From contig JARWMV010000026.1 in NCBI GenBank assembly GCA_030998015.1, positions 1 through 64,000 on the forward strand: 64,000 bases of DNA, read 5' to 3'. Position 1 is the stretch's first letter, and every line of letters starts with the position of its first letter. Shown one piece after another: positions 22,005 to 32,794 of the stretch. Position numbers and translations under genes: made by a program. Below the pieces are notes generated by a model. The model made no database searches and was not told where the DNA came from. It saw nothing but the letters and a program-made list of their open reading frames with translations. The DNA comes from Ceratorhiza oryzae-sativae (taxonomy: Eukaryota; Basidiomycota; Agaricomycetes; Cantharellales; Ceratobasidiaceae).

Positions 22005-23687
22005 GTGCTCGCAAATATCTTGCATGTATATCCCACTGAGCGGTCTTGTTAGTAACAAATGAACATGTCGTTTTTCAGCGAAGAGCTTCTTGAACCGCCT
22101 CGCGATATCTGAAGTACGTTTCACTTTACGGGTCATTTTGTTGCCGGGCCAGAATGGCAGCGGTCCCGGTGGGAGTCGGCGTTCGAGACGTGCCGTAGCT
22201 ATCTGTGACCTGACCAGAGTTCGGAAAAGAGACATCCCGACTGCTTTGTTATCAACGGAGAGATCAAAATGTGGAAAACATGAACATAAGGACCTGAAAA
22301 GCAGTGCGAGAAAGATTTTCAGTACTGAGCTCGCACATTGGTACCTGAGAATTGTGGAGTACATAGTTATGTTTACACCCAAAAGTTTGTTTCAGCGATA
22401 GACAGACATTCGTTATAATTTCCTTGTCTTCTTACATGCTGACTAGGTAGATACCACAGTGGCGAGAAACAGCAGGAAGTCTTATTTGTACGTGATTGGA
22501 ACTTCCCAGGTCCTTCTCGAGTTCAGATGCACTCGCGAAAACAACCCGAGGTTGCCTGCGGATTATTTCGTGTCGTGGATAAAATAAATGTGCTTTAAAA
22601 TGGTGATATTAGCTGCCTTTGTGGTCAAAAGATATGAGTGACTATATATACCCCAATGTGGCCTGCTAATTCAGCTGAAGGCTGGCTGACCTCGTGCTTG
22701 TGCTTTCGTCCGGGCATAAACAAATAGCTCAAAAGATTCTCGAATCGCACCTCTAAGGGTACTTATGCTAAATTTTGGGGACTAGAACAATACTGAAGAA
22801 ACCCCAGGTCTAGTGCCACTCTAGAAGCTTCGTCATATCGTTATTTTGTAGATTATACCCGTGTGTCAGGGACTCTACAGCCCCCCGTGGGGGTTGGGGT
22901 AATACATTGCCTAAATATTATTTATTGTACGCAAACAACGTAACTTCAACTGCCGACTTACGTTGTAGGAGAATAGGAGAAACCTCGAACCAACTGGACT
23001 CCCGATGTGCGAGCGGGATCCAAGACGATTGATCTGCGACTAACCATAGCAAAGTTTATCCAAGCAAGTGGCTTGGGAAAGACTGTGTGACTCGAATTGT
23101 TGACGTTAGATCGATATATACGTTTAATGAAGATTAAACTATTTGGCACGCCGAAGCAGAGTGTCGCAGAAGGAGCTTGTTTGGCTCATAGACTAGCCTA
23201 CGCAATACGAGGTATTTGATAACGAATAAGTTCTACGCCATTACCCGACTCCGGCTATGTATCAAAATCCGAAGAATTTTCGATTATCTTGGGCTGAACT
23301 ATAACAAGCCATTTACGCGCGGACGATGACCCACTAGATAGAATTCTGTGAAGGAAGAGCTGGAATGCATAGCTATAAGGCATTGGGCGCCTCTTTCGGT
23401 GCCCAAACCTGGGTTTCGCCCAGGGCAACCGGCCGGTGGCGCCGGGGCTGAGATATCTGCAGTGGAAACCGCAACCCAAATTACTAAAATCGTTCACTCG
23501 CCGTACACGCGACTCCGGTGACTGTGCCCCCGAGCAACTCGCGCTCGGACAGCCCACGACTAAGCTTAATGATACACATGTGACTTAGCAAAATCATAAA
23601 CCCAACCTACAGCATAAAAGAGCCGACTGACGCTTGGTCTTCCTCATCATCAGGCTCTCGTTAGTATCTCATCAACCACACCCAACC
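22005..23687. other. Intergenic region, no supported gene
   Basis: Small open frames on both strands without domains (for example 22090-22401 plus and 23255-23557 minus). The 3' end holds the lectin promoter with a TATA-like CATAAAAG at 23,613-23,620, about 70 bp before its ATG. Confidence 0.4.
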
Positions 23688-24289
23688 ATGTCGCCTTGTA
23701 ACATTCCTAGTGGCATCTATGGATTCAGAAACGTCTGTACAGGCACAGTGCTTGACCTTTGGTACGGTAGTGCTTGCGAGGGCAGTGGTATCCATGGGTT
23801 TCAATGGCATTGTGGAAATAACCAAAAGGTAGGACTCGTAGCGGCACACGTTATTTAAACAGGCACTTACATTCGCGTCTAAAGTGGCACCTCAGATGGG
23901 TTTCCTGCGATACCTTCACGCTATGCAATGCGCAATCCGGCACCTATCTTTCTTTCGGCTGCTTCCAGAATGGGGCCCCGATTGTCGGCAAACGCTGCCC
24001 TCGGCAATGGAGGATACGCGAAGCATGTGGAAGAGGAACCTATTAGTGAGTCACCTCTATAACACGCCATTTCGGGCATCTCTGAGCTCGATCGACCTTC
24101 TCTCCAGTATTGAGTCTGCCGAACATTGTGACTATGTGCTTGATGTAGAGGGGTCTAATCCGGCCAACGAAACACCTGTGCGGATATTAACTGTCTTGAG
24201 TATTTTAGGAGTGCTAATCATTACCGCAACAGATTCTTTTGTACCAGAAACACGGTGGAAACAACCAGAGATGGGAGCTGATGTATTAA
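23688..24289 (+). CDS. Ricin-B-type (beta-trefoil) lectin, R. solani agglutinin-like
   Basis: Carbohydrate-binding protein without any catalytic toxin domain. Exons 23688-23828, 23885-24045, 24108-24177 and 24233-24289 join cleanly into 142 residues, about the length expected for the small R. solani-type beta-trefoil agglutinins. It starts MSPCNIPSGIYGFRNV. QxW-type repeats typical of the trefoil are visible: NNQKWHLRW across the first junction and NNQRWELMY at the very end. In between are LCNAQSGTYLSFGC and HCDYVLDVEGSNPAN. No signal peptide is seen, as in other cytosolic fungal defence lectins. Likely role (by family): sugar binding, perhaps against grazers; the sugar specificity cannot be read from sequence. 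Confidence 0.82.
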
Positions 24290-24746
24290 GCCTGTGTATG
24301 AATCAACTTTGTTTCCCGCGGAGTGGGAATTCTTGAATAAAGGGCGCAACTAGCGCATATAGGCCTTCAGAAGCTGGGATTCTCCGAACTGATCATCTAG
24401 TGGTAATATGATCACAAAGCGAATAGCGCTGGACACTAATGTGTCTTAGCTACGATATACAAGGCGTAGCTACCATAAACTGGGCTAATATTTGCTTTAG
24501 ATGTCGGGCATCTCCTATGCTTGACAATGTTGAATTAATTAACTAACCTAGCCTAACCTTGAATTAATTAACTAACCTAACTGGGGTGACCTCCGATTTA
24601 GCCGTTTGATTGGAAATGGATTGACGGAGTTTGGTCATGTCACATGACCATAAACAAACAAAATACATCTATTTGGGTGATGTCACGGCGCCGAGCTTTG
24701 AGGGGGTTTCCTTCTGTCCACGACCCTCGATTCAGTGTCCAAGGCG
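24290..24746. other. Intergenic region with a short direct repeat
   Basis: No gene. A 21-base unit (TTGAATTAATTAACTAACCTA) occurs at 24,530-24,550 and again at 24,559-24,579, period 29. It is AT-rich and probably part of the promoter of the next gene. Confidence 0.5.
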
Positions 24747-26659
24747 ATGGCGGGCTCTCTTTTGCTCTGGACGCTATTTGCTCTGCGATCATTCACGTCT
24801 ACGCTTGCCGTTCCGGGGAGGACAGAGTGGCCGCCAGCGGCAGCCCTCAACGGCATCTTGCCGCCTTGGTTGAGCCTTCCAAACGGCGACGACATCCTCA
24901 AGCAGTTGGAGATTAGCGAAACTCAGTTAAACCAACAACAGACTGTCCAGGTACGCTAGTTTCATTGGATCTGTGGGCATGGCTCAATGTCGCCTTTTAT
25001 CTTGCCAGATCCTCAACATCCCGTGAGTCGCGATCTTTCGGACGCTTCAAAGTAGCTGACATAGTACCCAGGGGATACGCTAACTGGACTGAGACTGGAT
25101 GGAATGTCCGTCTGCACGGCGCCGCGTACAGAGACCCGCCACTTACGATCTCCCAACTCAACGAAGCAGCCAAGCCGTTCGTTCCTGGCTTGGATTACGA
25201 TTCCCTGAACGACACCGCGAAGACCCAAGCCCGAAACCTCACTGGCGGCATTGTCACTGTGCCCACGGCAGGTGTCTATATTAGTTTCGACTTTGTATAT
25301 AATAGGAACTCGGTAAGTACGCCTATTTATAGGCAATCCAGACACTAATACGCGTGAAGATCGCCACAGTGAGCTACCCCGGGCCCACGGACGACTGGGG
25401 CGAATACGATGCCTTTGTACAAGTCGCTGTTGCGGATGGCGTTGTGCCAACGGGAAACGTGACAATCAACACTCAGGGGGTCGAACTGTTTAACAACGTG
25501 TCGATATGTGAGCCCTCTAGATCTTCACACTCTGCGAACGCAAATTCAAGCCGTGCTCTTCTCTTTGCAACAAACCAGCTGGCAATGCGTCCACATACCT
25601 CGTTCCAACCCAAGGGATCACCCTCGTAACAGACGTTGACGATATCCTCCGGGTTACCAAGATTTGGAATCCTGAAGAGGGGTTGCAAAACACGTTTGCA
25701 TCTCCGTTCGAGCCATGGATGAACATGCCAGGTATGCTCAGCCTTTTCAACCCTGGAGCCCATTGTTCCGATCCCTTTGTTTGTAGCCGTGATGAACCGA
25801 TGGGACGCCATAATCCCCAATATGCACTTCCACTACCTTACTACTACGCCTATTAAAGTCGCTCGACCCTATATGGCTTTTATCTACGGACGCTACCCCC
25901 TCGGAAGCTTTGATGTCCGCCCTGTGCGTCACACGCTTCTATTTTGGTCGCTTAACTAACCCACGAATGCGTCACCCCAGCTAAATTTGACTACCCTCGA
26001 CCAAACATTTTCCATTCGCAAAGTTAATCTGCAGCGTGTATTCGAAACGTTCCGGAATCGCAAGTTTGTCTTGCTTGCTGACACGAGCAATTGGGATGTG
26101 ATGAAGCTTTACCCGGCTATGGCGAAAGAGTTCCCGGGCATGGTACAGGTGAGTGTGATGGATGTGAGGAGTATTGAGTTCGGGTTACTGACGTGAGACG
26201 CGAATAGTGCATCCTGATTAGGAACGTTAGCGCTACCGACCCTAGCGACTATTTCCCGGTATGAACATGCTACATACAGATCAACCAGCGGCAGCTAATG
26301 TGATCGGTTTCTAGTACGACACGTCTGGTTTCAAAGACCTTGACAACTCGACGTACATGTTTTTCAGAACTCCAGTGAGTCAATTTGCAATAACAAGCGT
26401 GACCGTCGCTAACAAGACACAGGACGACATCGCTGGGTTAAACTTCGGAAATGGAGACTGCAGGAATGCCTCAGTGCCTCAGAACGCCACTTTTGCGTGG
26501 CAGGTAAGCTAGATGAGCTTTTTTCACGGCTGTGTGTTGATCGCTTCTGCTCAGGGGGTAAACAACCTGTTGAATGGTGGGCATGCGAATGCCATACCAG
26601 CTCGGTTGAACTTGGTTGCTCTCCTTGGGCTTTGCTTGGGCGCGCTTTCCTTCTTCTAA
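24747..26659 (+). CDS. Secreted/GPI-type protein with DUF2183 (App1-like phosphatidate phosphatase) domain
   Basis: The ATG at 24747 gives a signal peptide (MAGSLLLWTLFALRSFTSTLA). After an N-terminal region with NWTETGWNVRLHGAAYR, the catalytic-domain landmarks follow in order: LVTDVDDILRVTKIW (about 25,640, the phosphatase DxDx motif), PFEPWMNMP, HFHYLTTTP (about 25,830), YPLGSFDVRPLNLT, RNRKFVLLADTSNWDVMKLYPAMAKEFPGMVQ in short blocks (26,060-26,150), and CILIRNVSATD. About nine introns are needed. The C-terminus ends in a hydrophobic tail (LNLVALLGLCLGALSFF), consistent with a GPI signal. In App1 this domain dephosphorylates phosphatidate; in the secreted basidiomycete group the substrate is not established. 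The motif's last residue is Ile where Thr/Val is usual. The gene is convergent with the next one, 197 bp away. Confidence 0.78.
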
Positions 26660-26856
26660 ACTAATGCATGCATGGACATAACCTGAAGTAACTTCAGGAC
26701 ACGACCCGAACACTTTTTTCACTTTTTGGCCTTTTTATCAACCATAAGCACATGTATTTAGACGATGTATCATGATTACGCATCACGGAATCGCACGACT
26801 TTATTTGCCTCGATGACTAGTTCACGTTTGAGATGTACATACATGGGTAACCGAGC

Positions 26857-29171
26857 CTATTGACAGACTTGATCAAGCCAAGGCTCGAATCTTTGGGTAT
26901 TCTTCCAACGTTGTAAGCCTCGTTTATGGGTGAGTGCAAGCGTGCTGGTTGCCTGGTTCGCGAGATCCCCGCTCTGTTGAGAAGGATCTAAATGCTCGCC
27001 TCTCGTTGAGATGACCAAGAGCCGTCTGTATGCGTCGATGTACGTGTTACCAACGAGCTTGAACATCTGGTTAACCTCGTCGACTACTTCCTGAACCACC
27101 CCAACTATATGCCTAGCATCGAAAGCTTCCTCGGACAACTGCAATTGTACGACGACAGCAGTATAACGGCGGTTTGAACCGAAAACTTGCACCGCGTCTA
27201 GCACCGGCTGCCCAATCCCACGAAGCCTTTCTTCAAGGAGCCGCCTCAACGCCGTTTCTACCTCTACGGCTGACACGTTTTCTCCCATGATTAGTCGGAG
27301 GCGATCGTCGGTTCTGCCAGCATGTACGTATACAATCTCCGTAGTGGATTCGCCTTCAGCCGGTGATTCGAGGGGGATTTCAAGCCGATGAAACACGTCG
27401 CCCCACTTCACTGCGGGTTGACCATGCTCGGGGCCCGGTCCGGGGAATGGCTCAATCACAATAGGCATCGAGGCTTGGACGAAATCGCGAGACAGCTCTG
27501 GGTGAGTTGATACGAGAGTCCATAGTTGGACTAGCTGGGACTTGATGCCTGGGTTTTCTTGGTCGTCGGGGGCGAGTGGTATGACGAGAGGTAAACTGGC
27601 TCCAGCGACTGGACGCAGGTAAGTGAATGGTGGAGTCGAGCATGACAAGAGAGCGCCAAGCTCAGAACTTCCAAATATATTCTGTTCTTGCCGAATCAGC
27701 CTGCATATTATCAAATAGTTCACTTGGGGAGTCCGTTCTAACCTCTGCTCTAATTTTGTGTTTTGCAAGTAGATCAGATAGCTCTTGATCCACAACGGTC
27801 CCGGTGACAGTAAGACGTTTGAGATTTGACATGGCCTCTCCCCAACGAGGATCACTCTGCGGATCAAATGCAAGTTTCATCATATCGTTCGTCTGTTGAG
27901 CAGGTGCCAGAAAAATCTTAGCTTTGGAAGCAAGGATCCAGTCCAGCGCCTCAGAGGTGGACAGGCTAGTGATGTTGTTACTTTGTACCAGAGCCAAAGG
28001 AGTGCGATTCAAGAGATGGGTAATTACTATCCCCATGTTCACCACCCAGTAGGGTTGGGCTAATAAAATCTCCGTGTCCGAGTCGCCGGATGGCTGACTT
28101 GAATCCATCTTGGCGCGAGCTTTTTGGAGCCTCGAGATCCGAGTGGCACAAAGACCTAGCGAGAACCGAAGCGGCTTTGGATTGCTTGTTGATGCGGATG
28201 TGTGCAACACCATCAAGGGGTCAGGGCATAGTAGAGCTGGCCAGGATGAAGCTGTTGGATGGGATGTGGCATTTTGTGTGAGTCTAAAGTGCTAAGACAA
28301 TCACAAGCCTGTTGCATACCGGTCGCTTGATTATTTTCTTTCTCTTGCCTTGCAAGGTTTATTGCGCGCTCTTCCTCTGGGAGTGCGAATATTGGGATGC
28401 CTAGTCGTTTGGCGCAGCCTTGAACTGTAGACCCAATTTCATCTCCAGAATAAACAATTGCAGATGATCCTCCTTGCGTTAATAGATCATCAATTGCAGC
28501 GGCTTCAAAGCTAGTATTAAAACATTGTACCCCATAGCCAAGGGCCCAGAGCGCCATAGGGTGGAATAGGGTGTTGGCTCCAGCCGTTGAAACAATAGCA
28601 ACAACCGCGCCAGCTGTTCCTCCTGCAGGGACACCTGGGATCTCAGAGAGACGTACGGCCCACAGACCTGCAAGCCTAGCCACGATGGAGGCTGCCTCCG
28701 AACAAGTGACGTCGATAAATCCGAGATCAGGATTCTCGCTTTGAGGAATTTTGAATAAAATAAAATCAGGTGAAGACTCTGCAGCTCTCGGCAATGCAAG
28801 AAGGATATCAAGTTCTTGCTCAAACAAGCGTGCCCCAGCCTCCAAGTCATTCTGGGAGAACATAATCATCGTCAAAATCAGCCCATCAGCGATATGGATC
28901 TGGTCACGAGTTGATCTTTCTTTCTTTCTGGTGGTGTTTGTTTGTTTTCGGGCTCAGCCTTGTCCCTATTTTTGGTTTTGTACAGCCTGTCTATCTCCCC
29001 CTGGTCCCTGTAACTACTTTTCTTCTCTCCCTTCTCGCCCCGTCCCTTTTCTTCCTCCGAGCGGGTTGAACTTAAGTTCATGTCGTCGTTAAACATGTAA
29101 TTAAATTTTTTAAAAATCTGGTCAGGAGCGTTAACTGTGGGTAGTCCGCTAGTCCTCTTGTCATCTGGCAT
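26857..29171 (-). CDS. Stand-alone adenylate-forming (ANL / NRPS-like A-domain) enzyme
   Basis: Acyl/aminoacyl-adenylating fold. Landmarks on the minus strand: DVTCSEAASIVARLAGLW (about 28,690), GANTLFHPMALWALGYGVQCFNT (28,560), the phosphate-loop region MVLHTSASTSNPKPLRF (about 28,170-28,215), GSSELGALLS (27,650, the YG-E-type motif), and GRTDDRLRLIMGENVSAVEVE (27,270-27,320, the hinge/A8 motif). Joining needs an intron at about 28,240-28,310 and another near 27,680-27,760 whose borders I could not fix. A first exon from ATG 29171 (MPDDKRTSGLPTVNAPDQIF) resembles the N-terminus of NRPS-like reductases; otherwise the start is 28875. The protein stops after the A-domain (WLDQVCQ) with no carrier or reductase domain. 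The loop motif is TSASTSNPK rather than TSGSTGxPK, so activity is uncertain. Confidence 0.68.
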
Positions 29172-29344
29172 GCATGCAGTCGGTTTGTGGATGGTTACAG
29201 TATCTTCGAGCTCTTAATATTTAACCGCCGCTCCAAGATGTAAGCACAAAAAACCGATGGAGGGCGTGCTCTACGGTTACGTTTGGCATGAAGGGAATCA
29301 ATCGAGCGCTAATATAATGTAGTCATACAAATTATTTGATAATT

Positions 29345-29347
29345 GTC
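29345..29347. other. Possible 3-bp target duplication (GTC), left end
   Basis: GTC directly precedes base 1 of the left tRNA gene/inverted repeat. The same GTC directly follows the right end at 49,991-49,993. Three matching bases are weak evidence (about 1 in 64 by chance). Confidence 0.25.
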
Positions 29348-29430
29348 GGCCGCTTGGTCTAGTAGTATGATTCCTGTTTTGGGCTTGTTCTAATCTACAG
29401 GAGGTCGTGGGTTCAATTCCCACAGCGGCC
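29348..29430 (+). tRNA. tRNA-Pro (UGG anticodon) with a short intron
   Basis: Acceptor stem GGCCGCT pairs perfectly with AGCGGCC. The D-arm region reads GGTCTAGTAGTATGATT. Anticodon stem CCTGT pairs with ACAGG, and the loop TTTGGG gives anticodon TGG, interrupted 3' of base 37 by about 12 nt (CTTGTTCTAATC). T-arm GTGGG-TTCAATT-CCCAC is perfect. The gene looks functional. It forms the extreme end of the left inverted-repeat arm; an identical copy lies at 49908-49990. Confidence 0.9.
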
Positions 29431-29487
29431 CTCTCTTTTGTTGCCTACCTCGTCGTTTGACTTGTGTGTGTGTGCTACGCCACCCAC

Positions 29488-29674
29488 CTCAGGCAAAAGC
29501 CGAAAATCTAGCTAGCACAAAGTAGCGCCACATGTCTAAGTATGCTTTTTAGCATTCACTAGGCCCCGAGTAGCGCGGCTACCAGCGCTACTAGGATCTG
29601 ATGAGAACTAAAAAGCATACTTAGACGCTGGGCCTCTAGTTCATGCTAGTCAGATTCCCGGCTTTTGGCTGAGA
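29488..29674. repeat. Palindromic MITE-like element (left arm)
   Basis: About 187 bp fold back on themselves. CTCAGGCAAAAGCCG at the left faces CGGCTTTTGGCTGAG at the right, and the inner GTCTAAGTATGCTTTTTAG (29,534-29,552) faces its exact reverse complement at 29,606-29,624. The loop is GC-rich with AGTAGCGC. The same element is at 49664-49850 in the other arm. No coding content. Confidence 0.7.
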
Positions 29675-30590
29675 CGCTCTCTGATTTATGAGTCTACCAA
29701 ATGTTGATACGCATGATTTGTCCTGACTATCTAACGTCCTTGAACGCTTCATGTGATTCATTACCACAGCAGGCATCTTGTGTCCCGTGTCGCTCACTGA
29801 TCTCTATACCGAGCCCGAGTCTCTAGTAAAATACAGTCTGAGTTGTATGGACTAGTCTGCCTACTTATAGTTTACTACACAAACGCCACGGGTTACTCGG
29901 CGCAAGACCCAGAGCATACCGACGAGGTCAAACGATCACTCAACCGCTCGTCATAAGGTGGGGTGCGTACACCAAGGTGCAGCTACACAAAACATCCTAA
30001 ACGTCTAGCTTGTAGTCTTTCGATCCCCAACACATCACCAACTCGTATAACGCCCCTTATATATTTGTTTTTCAGGCTCCTAGACATAAATCCCTCTCTC
30101 CCGTCGCGTTCCAGGCCTCTCGATTCCTTTCCTCATCCCCGTATCTACCCTCCACATCGTCCTCTGCCTTGGCTTTCGAGCATGCCCGACCATGGCCATA
30201 ACTTGCGTCTAGAACATTCTTGCTACCCATATCCTGACTCTGGTCCAACTGATGTCCCCGCACGGCTCTCCAACTTGGCTGCTCCGAGTGATCGACACAC
30301 ACACCCAAGCGCAAACAGTTCCCCCCGCACTCTACCCTGAATTTCACATTCGAACTCGCTTCTTTCCTTCTTCAACCACCGGCCCATACTGATCACTCGA
30401 CCATCTTTATATCTCTCGTTTACTCCCGTGGTCTATTCAATGTCCGCTCAGAATATACCTAGATTACTCGCGCAAACTGCTGGACCGTCCTTTCAGCCAA
30501 GCTGCGATATATCATGTGGCCAGCAAGAGATCACTCTCCCGCACTCGCTCTCATCATCCGTCACTCATTCAAGCTCATCACTCGTTCACT

Positions 30591-31522
30591 ATGTCTTCCG
30601 TCTTCCCTGGTCCTTCCGGTGCCTTTGAGGCTCATATCAAGCTCACCCTGAGCGCGCTCGGCGTCGAGGAGACTCCGAGCTGGCTCTTGGCTGGCGTGAT
30701 CATGAACATCATGGTGCCGATGGTGAGTCCGTTGTTTATCTCATCTCGCACGCGTGCGCTGACATTCCAGGTAAAGACCACGAGCGCTCAGCTCAAGGTC
30801 AACCCCATCACCAGCTGGATCGTTCTCTCGCTCCGCAACGAGATCAGCACGCTCTGCGCGGCCTACCATATCGACAACGTCGAGTTCCATTTCGATTCTC
30901 CCTTGGTGAGCAGCGTTCGTGCTAACCCAAGCAGAATGATCGCTGAATACAAATCCAGGATGCTCCCGAGCAGCTCATCGATGACTTTTTCGCTCTCAAT
31001 ATCTCTGGCTCTATGCTCAGCAAGAATCCCAGCCACTGGAAGGTAAGCGCTGACCCTACCGCCGATCTTCACTCCTGACTCGGACCTCCCCAGAGTTCGA
31101 ACTTTACAGCGGCAGAAGCCCAGGTTCTGCTCAACTTCCTGGCTCTGGTCCGCGCACTCATGCACAGCTACGACTCCTACCCCATGGCGGAGGTGATCGC
31201 AGACTACAACAACAAGGTGGCCGTGCCTCTTCCATCGAACCATCTCCGCCACCCAGGGGTCGGACCTCGAGTCGTCAACGTATACCGCAACTTGGACGCG
31301 CCCGCCCCACCGATGGCCACGCGCACCAAGACCAAGGCCAAGACCAAGACCAAATCGAACATGCGCTTCAATCCGTTCGCATCTTGCTCTCGCCCAGTCG
31401 CCGTCCGACGCGTTCATTCCAGGCGGTTCGACTTGGACGACGAGTGCAGCCCTGGAATGCTCTCGGATGCGCCTCTGCGGATGCGGCGCCGCGGCCGAGG
31501 CTTCGGACTTGGCCGGTTCTGA
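30591..31522 (+). CDS. Orphan protein of unknown function (left-arm copy)
   Basis: The ATG at 30591 (MSSVFPGPSGAFEAHIKLTL) follows a Thr/Ser-rich 5' leader. Three GT-AG introns join the parts: VEETPSWLLAGVIMNIMVPM, then VKTTSAQLKVNPITSWIVLSL..NVEFHFDSPL, then DAPEQLIDDFFALNISGSMLSKNPSHWK, then SSNFTAAEAQVLLNFLALVRALMHSY. The protein ends in a long basic tail (repeated TKTKAKT, then RMRRRGRGFGLGRF). About 250 residues, no signal peptide, one moderately hydrophobic segment near residue 35. I do not recognise the family. The basic tail suggests nucleic-acid or chromatin contact (inference). The identical gene is at 47816-48747. Confidence 0.65.
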
Positions 31523-31588
31523 GCGCATACGCTCGCCCATATGCCCCTATTCCTCTCATCAACCTATATGCCTTCCCTTTCTACTTTT

Positions 31589-31619
<31 letters not shown>

Positions 31620-31620
31620 G
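31589..31620 (+). repeat. (TCTG)8 microsatellite, left arm
   Basis: Eight perfect TCTG units. The corresponding tract in the right arm (47686-47749) has sixteen. It produces artificial CLSV-repeat open frames that are not genes. Confidence 0.9.
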
Positions 31621-31823
31621 CCTGTTTGTGTTTCTTGACTTGAATAGTCGCTCATTTTCGTTTACCACTTTGTGTTTGATTCCCCACCGATTTTTGTACC
31701 ACATCACATGTAGCTCAACCTCGGTAGTCATTTGAATGCAACTGTTTCCTAAATCTACGTCATACGATGTGCCCAAAGTCTATCAGTCGTCTGCTCTCCA
31801 GGTTACGATCGAGTGCCTTCCAT

Positions 31824-32794
31824 TGAGTCGTAGGCGTACTATGGCCCACTAAGCAACCGGGTAAATGCGAACTCTGGTGTATCGTTGAGCGCCCAATCAC
31901 GAACCTCACTGAAGCAGGTTTAAGCTATAAGGTTGATGAGCTGCAGGTCACTCAATCGCGTCGTGGTTTTCGAGATTTCCTGTTTTTCTTGGCATTTTCT
32001 CTGTTGCCTACACAGGCGACCCTCCCTCGGCTAGAAACAAGGTTGAGGGATTCCGAAAACAAAGATGGCTTGCCCCAGATGTTGAAAGCCCTTTGGCGAG
32101 TCAATAAAGGTTCTGGTACGGAAAGGCTTAGACATGTAACACGGTGAAAGCGTAACAGCAACATCTGTTCGGCCCCCACCCTCCATGTAGCCCAATTATA
32201 TGCCTATTTTACCGCCAACCGAGCGAATAGAGAACAAGTTTCGCTCCGAGTGAAATTTGCGACTTGAAAGAACCCCAATATGGCTTGGGGGCCTCCTAGA
32301 ACACGGTTCTTTCAACCATATCATTTGCATTCACAAAGGGAGCCCCGATTTTGTCGTGCAGCCGAGTTCGAATGTCAGTCTAAATGGCCCGTATTTTCCT
32401 GCTGATATATTGAAATCGCTATTGGGATGAGGTTAATCCTGCAAAATTGCCTTCAGATATCCTGGAGTGCAAGCAAGAATTGCGAGTTAGAATCAAGCTC
32501 GGAGCCCAGTCGCATCCTTGGTTGCCCCCAAGCCTCAAATAGCGCAAATAACCAAACAACCAACAAGCTCGAACAATCTGCTAGGGATTCTTTCTTTCCG
32601 ATCTAGATTTATGCTTAATCTTGGTCGGAAACCCAGCATTCCGAGCGGTTCGTTGTATTGTTTGTGGGCCTCATTGGAACACACTAGACATAGAAAACAT
32701 CCAGAATCAATATAGGGATGGCCTAAGGAGATTATATTGGAGACGCTTGAATAAAAAAAACGGCGATCACACAATGAAATAGAGGAAATAAATT
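31824..32794. other. Interior of the 20.6-kb unit, no supported gene
   Basis: Just inside the left arm. Only short frames; no domain, repeat or RNA gene recognised. Confidence 0.4.

Larger units (their letters stand above)
29348..31823. repeat. Left arm of a 2.5-kb inverted repeat
   Basis: The reverse complement occurs at 45341-49990, there interrupted by a 2,134-bp hAT insertion plus its 8-bp duplication. Identity begins at the first base of the tRNA gene (with one extra C/G outside) and stops abruptly after GAGTGCCTTCCAT at 31,823. The encoded proteins are identical in both arms. I found only seven substitutions (all transitions, 29,678-29,821) and a difference in a TCTG microsatellite (8 against 16 units). 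Contents: tRNA-Pro, palindromic element, orphan gene. Confidence 0.95.

Noticed and set aside
28213..28320. Frameshift in the adenylation gene at 28,213
   Set aside because: An intron from about 28,310 to 28,240 (GTATGC..CAACAG) puts the MVLHTSAST frame in register, so no mutation is needed.
31541..31735. Cys/Leu/Ser/Val repeat peptide
   Set aside because: Translation of the TCTG microsatellite; open in several frames only because the 4-bp repeat lacks stops. The same applies at 47502-47954.
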